A DNA stretch of 64,000 nucleotides from CALOCY01 sp942491975 (GCA_942491975.1 CALOCY010000004.1:1116001-1180000), one strand, 5' to 3'. Counted from the first letter of the stretch, positions 1 through 8,855 are shown. The notes: generated by a model not told the origin, from the letters alone. Numbers and translations: made by a program.

Positions 1-1622
1 TGGCAGCATTGGAAAAAGAAGACGACCCCACCATTATCCTCTTTACGGAAGCGGTAAACCTGGCATCGGGTGATTACTATGACCTTTGCAACCAGATATT
101 GGCGCAGTGCAACAAACTGGGCGACCGCTTTGGTGTTTTTGACGTGTTGGATAGTGCGACGGGTGTTGACGATTTCAGGAATGCCATACGTACCGAAACC
201 GAATACCTCAAATACGGTGCGGCCTATACCCCGTATCTGCAAACATCGCTTGCACAGCAGTACAACGAAAATGAGGTAATCGTAAAAAACGTTAAAGCCG
301 CTTGTACCATAGCCAGCGGTGAACTTGATGTAAGCTATACCGGCGATGTCAGCAACGTGGCACCCAAAGTAACCATTACGGTACAGGAGGCAAAAAGTAC
401 AGCAAAAACGAACAAAACAAAGAAAAAACCCACCACTTATTCAGCAGATGATATTCAATTTACAGTAGCCGATGACCTGTTGACCATTGCACTTCCCGAT
501 GCTACGTTTAATGCTGATAATATCATAGGGGCATGGAGTACATGGAAAACAAACAACAATACCGGCAGGTTTGATCTGGGAGGTGGAGGAACTACAGCAA
601 TAGCAACAACTATAGATGTAACCCTGCTCGAAAGAGATTTCGAACACCAAACTACTCCTACAAATGGTATTACAATCACCTATACGGGGGCGATAACCAC
701 CAATATTCCCCAATTGTCCATTAGTTTATCAGATGCTATAGTCGATGCTGCTGCTATAGCCTTTATTATAACCCCGGGTACTGAAAAAAGTGCAGCCACA
801 CTTACCATCAAACTTCCTTTAGCCGGTGCCACGCTAAATGAAATCAATACCGCATGGAGTGGAGTGGATGATGCTGACAAATATGGATTTGAAGTCGTTA
901 CAAGTGGCAGTGATGTTTATGACACACCAATAGCCAATGTGCCGCTTGAAATAACTACTCCTACGGTAACGTTAAGCGAATTAAAGCTAATCAACACCAG
1001 TATGTACAACACCATTTTAACTGATTTGGGCAAACAAAAAACCGTATTGCCCCCTGCCACCACCATGGCAGGCGTATATGCCACCACCGACCGCAACAGG
1101 GGCGTGTGGAAAGCACCGGCAAATGTCAGTATTGTATCCATCACAGGACCCACCCGGGACATCACCAGTCAGGAGCAGGAAAACCTCAATGTGGATACCA
1201 CGGCGGGCAAATCCATCAATGCCATACGCAGTTTTACCGGCAAAGGCACACTGGTATGGGGGGCAAGGACACTGGCAGGCAACGACAATGAGTGGCGCTA
1301 TGTATCGGTAAGGCGTTTATTCAACACCATTGAAGAATCCTGTAAAAAATCAACCAATTTTGCAGTCTTTGAACCCAACGATGCCAACACATGGCTCAAA
1401 GTAAAAGCCATGATAGACAGTTACCTGTACGGCTTATGGCAGGAGGGTGCATTGGCAGGAGCCGTACCCGAAGACGCTTACTTTGTCAACGTAGGGTTGG
1501 GCAAAACCATGACCTCGCAGGACATTCTCGAAGGCTGTATGATCATAGAAATAGGTATTGCCGCCGTACGCCCTGCCGAATTTATCATCCTGCGTTTTTC
1601 ACACAAATTGCAGGAATCATAA
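1..1622 (+). CDS. Contractile injection system sheath protein, copy 1 (5' end outside window)
   Basis: The reading frame is open from the left edge (codons in phase with base 3) to a TAA at 1620-1622, so the true start lies upstream. The visible 539 residues match the second sheath (1697-3328) almost residue for residue over the ALEK-DDPTIILF segment, the segment from VLPPATTMAGVYATTDRNRG to FEPNDANTWL, and the C-terminus ending in FSHKLQES. This is the phage tail-sheath fold: subunits polymerise round the inner tube and contract to drive it through a membrane. The central part (about residues 95-340) has no counterpart in copy 2 and is Thr/Ala-rich with repeated VTITVQ/LTI-LPDATFN beta motifs. 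It is probably a surface-exposed insertion domain. The family assignment is firm; the insertion's role is unknown. Confidence 0.93.
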   Translation, partial: AALEKEDDPTIILFTEAVNLASGDYYDLCNQILAQCNKLGDRFGVFDVLDSATGVDDFRNAIRTETEYLKYGAAYTPYLQTSLAQQYNENEVIVKNVKAACTIASGELDVSYTGDVSNVAPKVTITVQEAKSTAKTNKTKKKPTTYSADDIQFTVADDLLTIALPDATFNADNIIGAWSTWKTNNNTGRFDLGGGGTTAIATTIDVTLLERDFEHQTTPTNGITITYTGAITTNIPQLSISLSDAIVDAAAIAFIITPGTEKSAATLTIKLPLAGATLNEINTAWSGVDDADKYGFEVVTSGSDVYDTPIANVPLEITTPTVTLSELKLINTSMYNTILTDLGKQKTVLPPATTMAGVYATTDRNRGVWKAPANVSIVSITGPTRDITSQEQENLNVDTTAGKSINAIRSFTGKGTLVWGARTLAGNDNEWRYVSVRRLFNTIEESCKKSTNFAVFEPNDANTWLKVKAMIDSYLYGLWQEGALAGAVPEDAYFVNVGLGKTMTSQDILEGCMIIEIGIAAVRPAEFIILRFSHKLQES

Positions 1623-1696
1623 AACGTAAAAAACAAATCACAAGTCATAAATCACAAATGAAAAAACTATAAATATTAATACTAAATCTTAAAGTT

Positions 1697-3328
1697 ATGG
1701 CAACATACAAAACACCAGATGTTTATGTAGAAGAGATTTCTACACTGCCCCCGTCGGTGGCAGAAGTATCCACAGCAATACCGGGTTTTATTGGATATAC
1801 CGAAAAAAGCCCGGTAAGTGGCACAACACCTGAGCCAATACGTATCAGTACCTTTTTGGAATACAAAGAACTTTTTGGCGGTCCCGATAAAACCACCTAT
1901 GAGGTTGGGGTAACAGATGAAACGGTTAGCAGTATTAATCAAACACCATCAAACTACCTGATGTACTACGGCGTAGACCTCTATTTTAAAAATGGCGGCG
2001 GGCCCTGCTATATCGTATCTACAGGTAATTATGAAGGAGGTATAGTACCGGCTGAATTATCAGCAGGTTTAACTGCCCTGGAGAAAAAAGACGAACCCAC
2101 CATTATCCTCTTTACAGAAGCGGTAAACCTGTCAACCGAAGGAGATTACTATGCTCTTTGCAACGATGTATTGGCACAATGCAACAAACTGGGCGACCGC
2201 TTTGGTATTTTTGATGTGTTGGATGGCGAAACAGGTGTTGACAATTTTAGAAATAGTATACGCAACGAAACCGAATACCTCAAATACGGTGCAGCCTATA
2301 CCCCCTACCTGTTGACTTCTATTACCCATGCTTATTGTGACAGTGGCGTAACGGTAACAGGCAGCCAACTGGCCGGTTACCAAACAAATGCCAACGGAAT
2401 CAATGTAGTGTATGAAGGTGCTGATCCGATTGCTAAGGAAGTAGTAATAGCACTAACTGGAAGTGACGCTATTGATTTTGAAATAGCTTCGGGTGTATTA
2501 ACGATCACGCTTCTGCCCGGTGGTGCTTTTCCGGCTGAAATTAAAACGGCATGGGACGAATGGAAAAAAACAGGCAATGCTTCCGGTTTTGAAATCAGCG
2601 TGGCAGGTGACGGGACTGAAATAATAGCTAATGCAGTGGCTAGCCCAAACGGAATGCTTGCTGCTGATGCGGTTACCCTTCAAGGCCTCGAAACGGCCAA
2701 CACCACCATATACAACAATGTATCTGCTGCGTTAAGTGCTGAAAAAGTAACCCTGCCGCCCGCAACAGCCATGGCAGGCGTATATGCCACTACCGACCGC
2801 AACAGGGGAGTGTGGAAAGCACCCGCCAATGCAAGTGTGGTATCGGTAGCCGAGCCTACCCAAAAAATTACCAGCGAGGAACAGGAAAACCTCAACGTGG
2901 ATACCACGGCGGGAAAATCCATCAATGCCATCCGCATGTTTACCGGAAAAGGTACACTGGTATGGGGGGCAAGAACCCTGGCCGGCAACGACAACGAATG
3001 GCGCTATGTTTCCGTGCGGCGTCTGTTCAATACCGTTGAAGAATCCTGTAAAAAATCGACCGAATTTGCGGTCTTTGAACCCAATGATGCCAACACCTGG
3101 CTCAAAGTTAAAAGTACCATCGACAGTTATTTGTACGGTTTATGGCAACAAGGAGCCCTGGCAGGTTCTACGCCCGAAGAAGCATACTTTGTCAACGTGG
3201 GACTGGGTAAAACCATGACCTCACAGGACATCCTCGAAGGCCGTATGATTGTAGAAATAGGTGTTGCTGCTGTGCGTCCTGCAGAATTTATCATACTGCG
3301 TTTTTCACACAAATTACAGGAATCATAA
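1697..3328 (+). CDS. Contractile injection system sheath protein, copy 2
   Basis: This 543-aa protein starts MATYKTPDVYVEEISTLPPS, the typical N-terminus of eCIS and phage sheaths. It has the conserved C-terminal half (TAMAGVYATTDRNRGVWKAPAN, then WGARTLAGND-EWRYVSVRRLF and the final FSHKLQES). It forms the contractile outer cylinder together with the preceding paralogue. Two or more sheath genes in tandem are usual in Afp, PVC and Bacteroidota eCIS loci. The variable middle (about residues 210-330) is shorter than in copy 1. The ATG lies 74 bases after the copy 1 stop, and the inner-tube gene follows 53 bases downstream, consistent with one operon. Confidence 0.96.
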   Translation: MATYKTPDVYVEEISTLPPSVAEVSTAIPGFIGYTEKSPVSGTTPEPIRISTFLEYKELFGGPDKTTYEVGVTDETVSSINQTPSNYLMYYGVDLYFKNGGGPCYIVSTGNYEGGIVPAELSAGLTALEKKDEPTIILFTEAVNLSTEGDYYALCNDVLAQCNKLGDRFGIFDVLDGETGVDNFRNSIRNETEYLKYGAAYTPYLLTSITHAYCDSGVTVTGSQLAGYQTNANGINVVYEGADPIAKEVVIALTGSDAIDFEIASGVLTITLLPGGAFPAEIKTAWDEWKKTGNASGFEISVAGDGTEIIANAVASPNGMLAADAVTLQGLETANTTIYNNVSAALSAEKVTLPPATAMAGVYATTDRNRGVWKAPANASVVSVAEPTQKITSEEQENLNVDTTAGKSINAIRMFTGKGTLVWGARTLAGNDNEWRYVSVRRLFNTVEESCKKSTEFAVFEPNDANTWLKVKSTIDSYLYGLWQQGALAGSTPEEAYFVNVGLGKTMTSQDILEGRMIVEIGVAAVRPAEFIILRFSHKLQES

Positions 3329-3381
3329 TACAAAACCAGTAATAATTAACCATTTACAATTAATCATTAACAATTAATATT

Positions 3382-3852
3382 ATGGCACTTTCAAAAGAAG
3401 ATATCAAAAACAATTATCCGTTACCTACTTATAACTACAAAGTAGACATAGGCGGGGAAACCATTGCTTTTTCCGAAGTATCGGGCTTAAGTATGGGATA
3501 TGAAACCATTACATACAAAGAAAGCAAAGTAGACGGAGGCGTAGGCCCTGTAGTGATGCAAATGCCCGGACAGGAAACACAACCCTCTATTTCGTTGAAA
3601 AAAGGCTATGTAAAAGCCAAAAACATCAAAGTTTTTTACAATTGGATCAACAGCATTGCACTCAACCTTGTGGAAAAAAAGAATATTACCGTAAGCCTGT
3701 GCGATGAAACCGGTGCACCGGTGGTTACATGGACGGTGATAGATGCGTTTCCTACCAAACTGGATGCGCCCAGTTTTAGTGCCGATTCAAACGAGGTGGC
3801 CATCGAAAGTATGGAACTGGCAGCCATGAAAATAACCATGGAAGAAGCTTAA
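3382..3852 (+). CDS. Contractile injection system inner tube protein, copy 1
   Basis: This 156-aa protein belongs to the T4 gp19-like tail-tube family found in eCIS (Afp1/Pvc1 type). Key signs are the N-terminal PLPTYNYKVDI-G followed by FSEVSGLSMGYETITYKES, the central ISLKKG segment, and the C-terminal APSFSADSNEVAIESMELAA. Such proteins stack as hexameric rings to form the rigid hollow tube that carries cargo inside the sheath. The usual family length is 140-170 aa. It follows the sheaths directly, as in other eCIS operons. Confidence 0.94.
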   Translation: MALSKEDIKNNYPLPTYNYKVDIGGETIAFSEVSGLSMGYETITYKESKVDGGVGPVVMQMPGQETQPSISLKKGYVKAKNIKVFYNWINSIALNLVEKKNITVSLCDETGAPVVTWTVIDAFPTKLDAPSFSADSNEVAIESMELAAMKITMEEA

Positions 3853-3878
3853 AAATACCTTGGTGGTATCACCGGGCT

Positions 3879-4010
3879 TATACCAATTTGACCTTGGAAT
3901 GGGCTATTGTATTATTGAAATATAACCTACCGCTTTAGCAGTAGGTTAGAATGTTACAGAAAAAACATGAACGGTTTTAACCGTTTTGGAGCTTATTCTA
4001 ATTTCAAAAC
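3879..4010. repeat. Dispersed repeat family 1, copy 1
   Basis: This intergenic unit begins TATACCAATTTGACCTT and contains GGGCTATTG, then the hairpin CCTACCGCTTTAGCAGTAGG, and later AACGGTTTTAACCGTTTT. Related units lie at 8660-8783 and 29356-29462. Across the copies the ends form an inverted pair, TATACCAATTTAA on the left and TTAAATTGGTATA on the right, which suggests a small non-autonomous (MITE-like) element. It separates the first and second inner-tube genes. Confidence 0.7.
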
Positions 4011-4060
4011 AGTTTAATAAACACCCCAAAGGTGTGACATGGTGATTAATAGCAAAAACA

Positions 4061-4516
4061 ATGGCACTATCGAAAGAAGAGATCAAATTAAAATACCCCT
4101 TGCCGGTTTACAACTACAAGGTAATAGTAGATACGCTGGAGATGGCTTTCTCCGAAGTATCGGGGTTGGACATCACCTATGGGGAAGTAATTCTTTACAA
4201 ACACGGACTGAGTTTCCGGCAGGGGGAAGTAATGCAACGGGTAGGCAATGCACTGCAAAAGCAAAAACCGGCGACCATTACCTTAAAACGGGGCATTGTA
4301 AAAGGCAACAACTTCCTGTACGAGTGGTTAAACAATATAAAGCCCATGATGGTATGTTTGTGCGACGAAGAAGGAAACCCTTTGATTTCGTGGAACGTGC
4401 GAAGGGCTATGGCTGTCAAACTAAGTGCACCCTCGTTTAATGCCGATGCCAACGAAGTGGCTATAGAAAGTTTGGAAATATTTGCAAAAGACATTGAAGT
4501 AGTATATGAAGAGTGA
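4061..4516 (+). CDS. Contractile injection system inner tube protein, copy 2
   Basis: This 151-aa tail-tube family protein resembles the previous tube gene: MALSKEEIKLKYPLPVYNYKV, then AFSEVSGLDITYGE, an ITLKRG segment, and the closing APSFNADANEVAIESLEIFA. eCIS loci commonly carry more than one tube paralogue, with the minor one capping or starting the tube, so a specialised end role is plausible here. It is separated from copy 1 by a dispersed repeat, which may lower or decouple its expression. The role within the tube is inferred from position only. Confidence 0.92.
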   Translation: MALSKEEIKLKYPLPVYNYKVIVDTLEMAFSEVSGLDITYGEVILYKHGLSFRQGEVMQRVGNALQKQKPATITLKRGIVKGNNFLYEWLNNIKPMMVCLCDEEGNPLISWNVRRAMAVKLSAPSFNADANEVAIESLEIFAKDIEVVYEE

Positions 4517-4544
4517 ACTCATAAAATACTTAGGGTTGTTATAT

Positions 4545-4790
4545 ATCAAAACTTTTCCAAAGTTCGCTCAGTTTGGCTATATGGTTGGAAATCAAAAACG
4601 TAAGAATTTCGCAAAATTCAACTTTTACAACGTTTAACGAACTAATTATAGGAATACGATGAAATAGCAATAGAATGATCAAAAGTCTTCGTGTTCTTTG
4701 TGTGTACTTGGTGTTCTTTGTGGTTATCTTTTTTAAATTATTGAACCACAACCCCGATGTTTCGGAGCACAAAGAAAGCACTGGTATTGG
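4545..4790. repeat. Dispersed repeat family 2 (CCACAAAG/CACAAAG), copy 1, plus partial hairpin repeat
   Basis: No gene is seen between 4517 and 4835. The spacer starts with AACTTTTCCAAAG..GCTCAGTTTGG, a degenerate relative of the perfect hairpin at 15412-15445. From 4678 on it holds TTCGTGTTCTTTGTGTG and GTTCTTTGTGGTTATC, then ATTGAACCACAA. The same CTTTGTG/CACAAAG words recur at 17268-17462, 27466-27597, 29508-29604 and 51597-51716. The ORF readable here on the minus strand is an artefact of the repeat. Confidence 0.65.
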
Positions 4791-4835
4791 CATAAGGATA
4801 TAAACAAGTAAAAACCAACATACAATTCAACTAAC

Positions 4836-5327
4836 ATGGCAACAGAAAATAATGCTATATTACCCGATCAACTGTCCATACTCTCGGACTTTCCGTTGGT
4901 CTTTCGTTTTGGTGTTACCTTTTTAATAGGTGGTATTCTACCCAACCCTTTGGACATACGTTTTCAAAAAGTTTCGGGTATCTCCTCTGAAATAAAAACG
5001 GACACGGTAAACGAAGGTGGTCAAAACCTGTATGCCCATCGCCTGCCCACCAGGGTCAATTACGAAAACCTAAAACTGGAAAGAGGGATGGTTGTGGGGT
5101 CGCTACTCAATGTGGAATTCAATCTGGCCATGTCCACCTTTAAATTTGCACCAAGCAATGTGTTGGTCACCCTTTTTAACGAAGATTCTATTCCTGTTTC
5201 TGCCTGGATGTTTATGAAAGCCTATCCGGTGAAATGGTCAGTTTCTGATCTGGATGCCAACCAGGACGCCATTGTCATTGACTCTATGGAGCTGGCCTAC
5301 AGGCAATTTATGAGTATAAGAATATAA
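4836..5327 (+). CDS. Tube-like protein, probable tube initiator (Afp5-like)
   Basis: This 163-aa protein has the tail-tube family pattern in a more divergent form: FRFGVTFL at residues 24-31, then LDIRFQKVSGISSEIKTDTVNEGG, the NLKLERGMV core strand, and a C-terminal IDSMELAYRQF. In Afp-type loci the divergent third tube paralogue sits just before the LysM protein and initiates the tube on the baseplate, and this gene has that position. Family membership is clear; the initiator role is inferred from gene order. Confidence 0.88.
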   Translation: MATENNAILPDQLSILSDFPLVFRFGVTFLIGGILPNPLDIRFQKVSGISSEIKTDTVNEGGQNLYAHRLPTRVNYENLKLERGMVVGSLLNVEFNLAMSTFKFAPSNVLVTLFNEDSIPVSAWMFMKAYPVKWSVSDLDANQDAIVIDSMELAYRQFMSIRI

Positions 5328-5370
5328 CATGGAAAATACGTAACCCATATTTTAGAAAAACGATTAAGGT

Positions 5371-5520
5371 ATGCCGGTAGAGATTCGGGAAATAATTATC
5401 CGTGCCATTGTAGAGGAAAAAAAGGAACGGGCAACAGTGACTGCTGAAAATCGGACAGCACTGTGGAGAGACGGTGAAGAGCAGGTATTAAAAATCATTC
5501 AAAAAAAGAAAGAACGATGA
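5371..5520 (+). CDS. Small DUF5908-like eCIS protein
   Basis: A 49-codon gene, starting MPVEIREIIIRAIVEEKK and ending IIQKKKER, fills the gap between the tube-like gene and the LysM gene. Its stop overlaps the next start as ATGA (5517-5520), which points to translational coupling and argues that it is real. Small proteins beginning MPIEI-EL-I are characteristic of eCIS loci in this slot (the Pfam family I recall is DUF5908). They are charged and helical, and their exact role is not established. I judge this from the pattern and the position. Confidence 0.82.
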   Translation: MPVEIREIIIRAIVEEKKERATVTAENRTALWRDGEEQVLKIIQKKKER

Positions 5521-6239
5521 TCAGTAAAGCAGGTATAAAACCGTTTTTCAAACTGGAAAAACTAAAAATAGAGGCTTACACTAAAAAAGAGCGAACGCAG
5601 GCAAGCAGGGTAATAGGGGCAGATTTCGAAGCCATGTTTAACCCCGAGGCGTTTACCCAGACGTTTAATAATAATTTTGCTGAAGAGGAGGTTATTGAAG
5701 GTAGCCCCAATCAAATTGAATACACCAGTACAGCACCCCGTAAATTAAACTTCAAACTGATTGTAGATGATACCGGGGTCACCGACTATGTATTTATGAA
5801 AACGGGTAGTTTTTCTTACGTGAGCCTGACCGATCGAGTGCAAAATTTTTTAACGGAAACCGCATGTATGGATGGGGATTTACATGAACCCCGGTTTTTA
5901 AAAGTCAAATGGGGCAGCTATACCCTTGATTGCCGTATTCAAAGCCTGAATGTAAGATACACCCTCTTCGATAGAGGGGGGAATGCCTTGAGAGCTGAGT
6001 TGGATATTGCATTCATTGAAGATATTGAACCACGTAAATCAATGCAGGAAACAAAGCCGTCATCCCCCGATCTGACACATATCCAGGTGGTAGAAAAAGG
6101 CGATACCCTGCCCATGATGTGCAATGAAATTTACGGTACTACCGACTACTATATACAGGTAGCCCAATACAACAAACTCAACAATTTTAGAAAACTGGAA
6201 CCCGGAATGGAAATTTACTTTCCACCCGTAGAAAAATAA
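5517..6239 (+). CDS. LysM-domain tube-binding baseplate hub protein (Afp7-like)
   Basis: This 240-aa protein has two parts. Residues 1-170 form the contractile-injection-system tube-binding domain (VIGADFEAMFNPEAFTQTFNN near residue 30, a region typical of Afp7/gp53-like proteins). Residues about 188-238 form a C-terminal LysM (HIQVVEKGDTLPMMCNEIYG followed by QYNKLNNFRKLEPGMEIYFPP). In eCIS and contractile phages this protein links the tube initiator to the spike. Its start overlaps the stop of the small DUF5908-like gene, and the spike gene begins 4 bases after its stop, so the genes are tightly co-expressed. Confidence 0.93.
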   Translation: MISKAGIKPFFKLEKLKIEAYTKKERTQASRVIGADFEAMFNPEAFTQTFNNNFAEEEVIEGSPNQIEYTSTAPRKLNFKLIVDDTGVTDYVFMKTGSFSYVSLTDRVQNFLTETACMDGDLHEPRFLKVKWGSYTLDCRIQSLNVRYTLFDRGGNALRAELDIAFIEDIEPRKSMQETKPSSPDLTHIQVVEKGDTLPMMCNEIYGTTDYYIQVAQYNKLNNFRKLEPGMEIYFPPVEK

Positions 6240-6243
6240 TCAT

Positions 6244-7908
6244 ATGCCCAGAGTAACCATTATAAATACCACCAATGGAGCAAAACAACAGATGGACTCT
6301 TCCTTCCGTTGGGAAGCTATTCAAATTATCAAAGAAGTCAACCGTATTCCCACTGCCGAACTGTTATTGGCAGACAGCAAACACGGTGCGGAAAATTTTT
6401 ATATCAGCAACAGTGGTTTCTTCGACCCCGGGCAATCCATAGAAATAAAACTTCGTCATACAGGTAGTACAGAAAAGGAAAAAACGGTCTTCAAGGGTGT
6501 TGTTGTTCGCCACCATATCAAGGGAGGTGCCAACGGCTCTATGCTTACTGTAGAACTCAAAGACCCGGCCTTTAAACTCACCACCAGTCGCAAAAGTGCT
6601 GTTTACCTTGATAAAACCGATACGGAAATTATTGAAGAAATTATCAAAGAAGCCATAAGCGATGAACAAAAAAACGGGATAAATCCACCTGCCATACAAC
6701 AGCCAAATGTTGAGGTGAATACGAACTATAAACACAAAGAGATACCCCGTTATTACTGTACCGATTGGGATTTTATGCTCTCCCGTGCCGACATAAACGG
6801 CCTGTTGACCATGAGCGACAATGGGAAAATAACAATAGCAGAAATGCCTGACCTTAACCAAAAAGAAACACACACTTTTGAACTCGGTATTTCCCCCTCC
6901 ATTTTCGACTTTGAAATGGAAACCAATGTCAGGCAACAATACAACACCATACAATCTACAGCATGGGACATTAAACAACAGGAACTGATACTCCCCAAAG
7001 ATGCCAAAGATTTTACAATCAAACAGGCCAAAGACATCAATAAAGCAAGTACATACAATGCTGTAGGGGGATACAGCTACGGGCTTATGCAATTTGGCGA
7101 AGCAACAGACGAAGAAATGCAGGCCTGGGCAGATGCCAAAATGGCCAAAAGCCGGATGGCCATGGCAAACGGTCGGATAAAAGCAAGGGGCAATGCCGAT
7201 TATAACGTAGGCGAAATCATCAAAATAGCTAGGGTGAGCAAAATGTTCAACGCAAAAACCATGATCAGTGGTATACGGCACACTGCCGGTAAAAAAGGCT
7301 GGCAAACCGATGTGCTGTTTGGGCTTTCACCCGACTGGTTCTCCCAAAACGAAGACATTGTGGATACCCCTGCCGCAGGTTTGCTGCCTGCGGTAAACGG
7401 CCTGCAAATAGCGGTGGTCGATCAATTTGAAGAAAACGACCAGTACCGGGTAAAAGTCAGGGTGCCGGTCATAAGTGACCAACCCATATGGGCCAGGCTG
7501 GCCACCACGGATGCCGGCAAAGAACGAGGTACTTTTTTCCGGCCCGAACCCGGCGACGAAGTCATCATCGGCTTTTTTAACGACGATCCCAGACAGCCCG
7601 TCATCCTGGGCAGTCTCTACAGCACCGACAAACACAAAATACCCGAAGATTTTAAAATAGACAAAGACAATCTCACCAAAGGGATGGTGACCAAAAACGG
7701 GGTAAAACTGCATATTAACGAAAAAGAAAACGAATGTACAGTGACCATAGAAACACCCGAAGGAAACAGTGTGGTGCTAAAAGACGGGGAGGGTATTACC
7801 CTGACTGATGAACACAAAAATAGTATCCAAATGAATAGCGATGGCATAAATATAAAGACTGATCAAAATTTGACCGTTGAAGCGAGTAATATGACCGTAG
7901 ATAAATAA
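6244..7908 (+). CDS. VgrG-like baseplate spike protein (Afp8-like)
   Basis: This 554-aa protein has the gp27/gp5 arrangement of VgrG and Afp8. An N-terminal hub-like region covers about residues 1-370. The gp5 OB-fold follows at about 380-460 (GLQIAVVDQFEENDQYRVKV, then RPEPGDEVIIGFFNDDPRQPVILGSLY). A repeat-rich C-terminal beta-helix tip follows (VTIETPEGNSVVLKDGEGITLTD, then SIQMNSDGINIKTDQNLTVEAS). It trimerises into the membrane-piercing spike under the tube. No C-terminal extension is visible, so it is structural and not an evolved effector-type spike. Confidence 0.95.
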   Translation: MPRVTIINTTNGAKQQMDSSFRWEAIQIIKEVNRIPTAELLLADSKHGAENFYISNSGFFDPGQSIEIKLRHTGSTEKEKTVFKGVVVRHHIKGGANGSMLTVELKDPAFKLTTSRKSAVYLDKTDTEIIEEIIKEAISDEQKNGINPPAIQQPNVEVNTNYKHKEIPRYYCTDWDFMLSRADINGLLTMSDNGKITIAEMPDLNQKETHTFELGISPSIFDFEMETNVRQQYNTIQSTAWDIKQQELILPKDAKDFTIKQAKDINKASTYNAVGGYSYGLMQFGEATDEEMQAWADAKMAKSRMAMANGRIKARGNADYNVGEIIKIARVSKMFNAKTMISGIRHTAGKKGWQTDVLFGLSPDWFSQNEDIVDTPAAGLLPAVNGLQIAVVDQFEENDQYRVKVRVPVISDQPIWARLATTDAGKERGTFFRPEPGDEVIIGFFNDDPRQPVILGSLYSTDKHKIPEDFKIDKDNLTKGMVTKNGVKLHINEKENECTVTIETPEGNSVVLKDGEGITLTDEHKNSIQMNSDGINIKTDQNLTVEASNMTVDK

Positions 7909-7932
7909 ATAACCAATAGATAAAGATATAAA

Positions 7933-8379
7933 ATGTTAGACGATGTATTAGTAACCGGTGATTATGTCATTTTTGACACTTTGCTTCAGGGGGGATTGAT
8001 AACAGGGCCTTTGCTGCCCGCCACCATGAAAGGGAGCAGTAAGGCAAAAATAAGCAACAAAGAAGTTTGTGTGGAGGGGGATGAACATGAAAGCTCTGTA
8101 GAAGTGAAATTTTGCCCTTACATAGCAGGGAGTTATAGCATACCGGGCATGGGAACCTTTAGGATCAAGGAAATAAAAGATAATCATAAATCTAAAACAA
8201 CAAAGATAGGGAGCAAAATCGTATTGCTAAAAGGCGGTAAGTTTAATGCCGAATTCACAGTAGATACACCGGCTCAACAACCCAACCCTCCCGGTCCCAA
8301 CCTACTTGATACCCCTCAGAAAAGATACACAGGGACAGGCAAATTTATGCCACGTGGTAAAAAATATAAAACAAAGTAA
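7933..8379 (+). CDS. PAAR-like spike-tip protein
   Basis: This 148-aa protein follows the spike gene by 24 bases, where PAAR-like tip proteins are found in eCIS and T6SS-iii/iv loci. It contains KAKISNKEVCVEGDEHE (residues about 38-54), a Cys-Pro-Tyr element, a short YSIPGMGTFRI strand and KIVLLKGGKFNAEFTVDTPA. These resemble the short beta pieces of PAAR-like cones, but the sequence is not a textbook PAAR motif. The C-terminal 35 residues are Pro/Lys-rich and look disordered. The tip role is inferred from position and pattern. Confidence 0.65.
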   Translation: MLDDVLVTGDYVIFDTLLQGGLITGPLLPATMKGSSKAKISNKEVCVEGDEHESSVEVKFCPYIAGSYSIPGMGTFRIKEIKDNHKSKTTKIGSKIVLLKGGKFNAEFTVDTPAQQPNPPGPNLLDTPQKRYTGTGKFMPRGKKYKTK

Positions 8380-8400
8380 TAATACAAACATAAATACACA

Positions 8401-8598
8401 ATGGAACAAATAAAACTAACACTAAGTATTGACGAAGCCAACACCGTATTGGAAGCACTGGGACAAATGCCCTACAAATCCGTCTATCAATTGGTCAGTA
8501 ACATACAACAACAGGCCGGCCAGCAAATGAAGAAAAACGGAAACGGAGAAGAAAAACAGGAAACAACGCCTAAAAAAACAAAAGAAAAAACCGAATAA
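8401..8598 (+). CDS. Small conserved eCIS/phage-type protein, function unknown
   Basis: This 65-aa protein has a short conserved N-terminal half (IKLTLSIDEANTVLEALGQM, then PYKSVYQLVSNIQQQA) and a lysine/glutamate-rich tail (KETTPKKTKEKTE type). The pattern LSIDE-N-VLEALG-P-Y--VY-L-NIQQQ is one I associate with small proteins near phage and eCIS baseplate genes; no function is known to me. The start lies 21 bases after the PAAR-like gene, consistent with the operon. A chaperone or assembly-adaptor role is only speculation. Confidence 0.72.
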   Translation: MEQIKLTLSIDEANTVLEALGQMPYKSVYQLVSNIQQQAGQQMKKNGNGEEKQETTPKKTKEKTE

Positions 8599-8659
8599 CC
8601 ACAAACCTGTCAGCACCGAATCCCGATGGCTATCGCGGATCGGGTCTGATAGCGTTTGA

Positions 8660-8783
8660 AAAGTTTACTGATAGATTAGAAGTAATATAACCTACCGCTT
8701 CAGCGGTAGGAATTAGGATACCACAGAAAAGATATAAGCGTTTTTAACCGTTTTGTGGTTCATCCTAAAGTTAAATTGGTATC
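8660..8783. repeat. Dispersed repeat family 1, copy 2
   Basis: The unit contains AATATAACCTACCGCTTCAGCGGTAGG (hairpin arms CCTACCGCT/AGCGGTAGG), then CGTTTTTAACCGTTTTG, and ends AAAGTTAAATTGGTAT. The right terminus matches copy 3, while the left terminus (TATACCAATTT) is missing, so this copy looks truncated. It is flanked by small TCCCGATT/CGGGA palindromes and by a repeated AGCGTTTGAA word at about 8651 and 8818. The 257-base gap before the gp25 gene holds no gene. Confidence 0.7.
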
Positions 8784-8855
8784 AGTCCCGATTATTCGGG
8801 AAAGGGGCTGGCAGCGTTAGCGTTTGAAGAAGAATAAATAGTAAATAAAAACACG

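Noticed and set aside
4539..4793. Minus-strand ORF in the gap before the tube initiator
   Set aside because: It is generated by dispersed repeat family 2, which reads as TTKNTKYTQ-type peptides.
6364..7305. Long minus-strand ORF (313 codons) opposite the spike gene
   Set aside because: It is the antisense shadow of the VgrG-like gene, with Cys/Phe/Tyr-rich composition.
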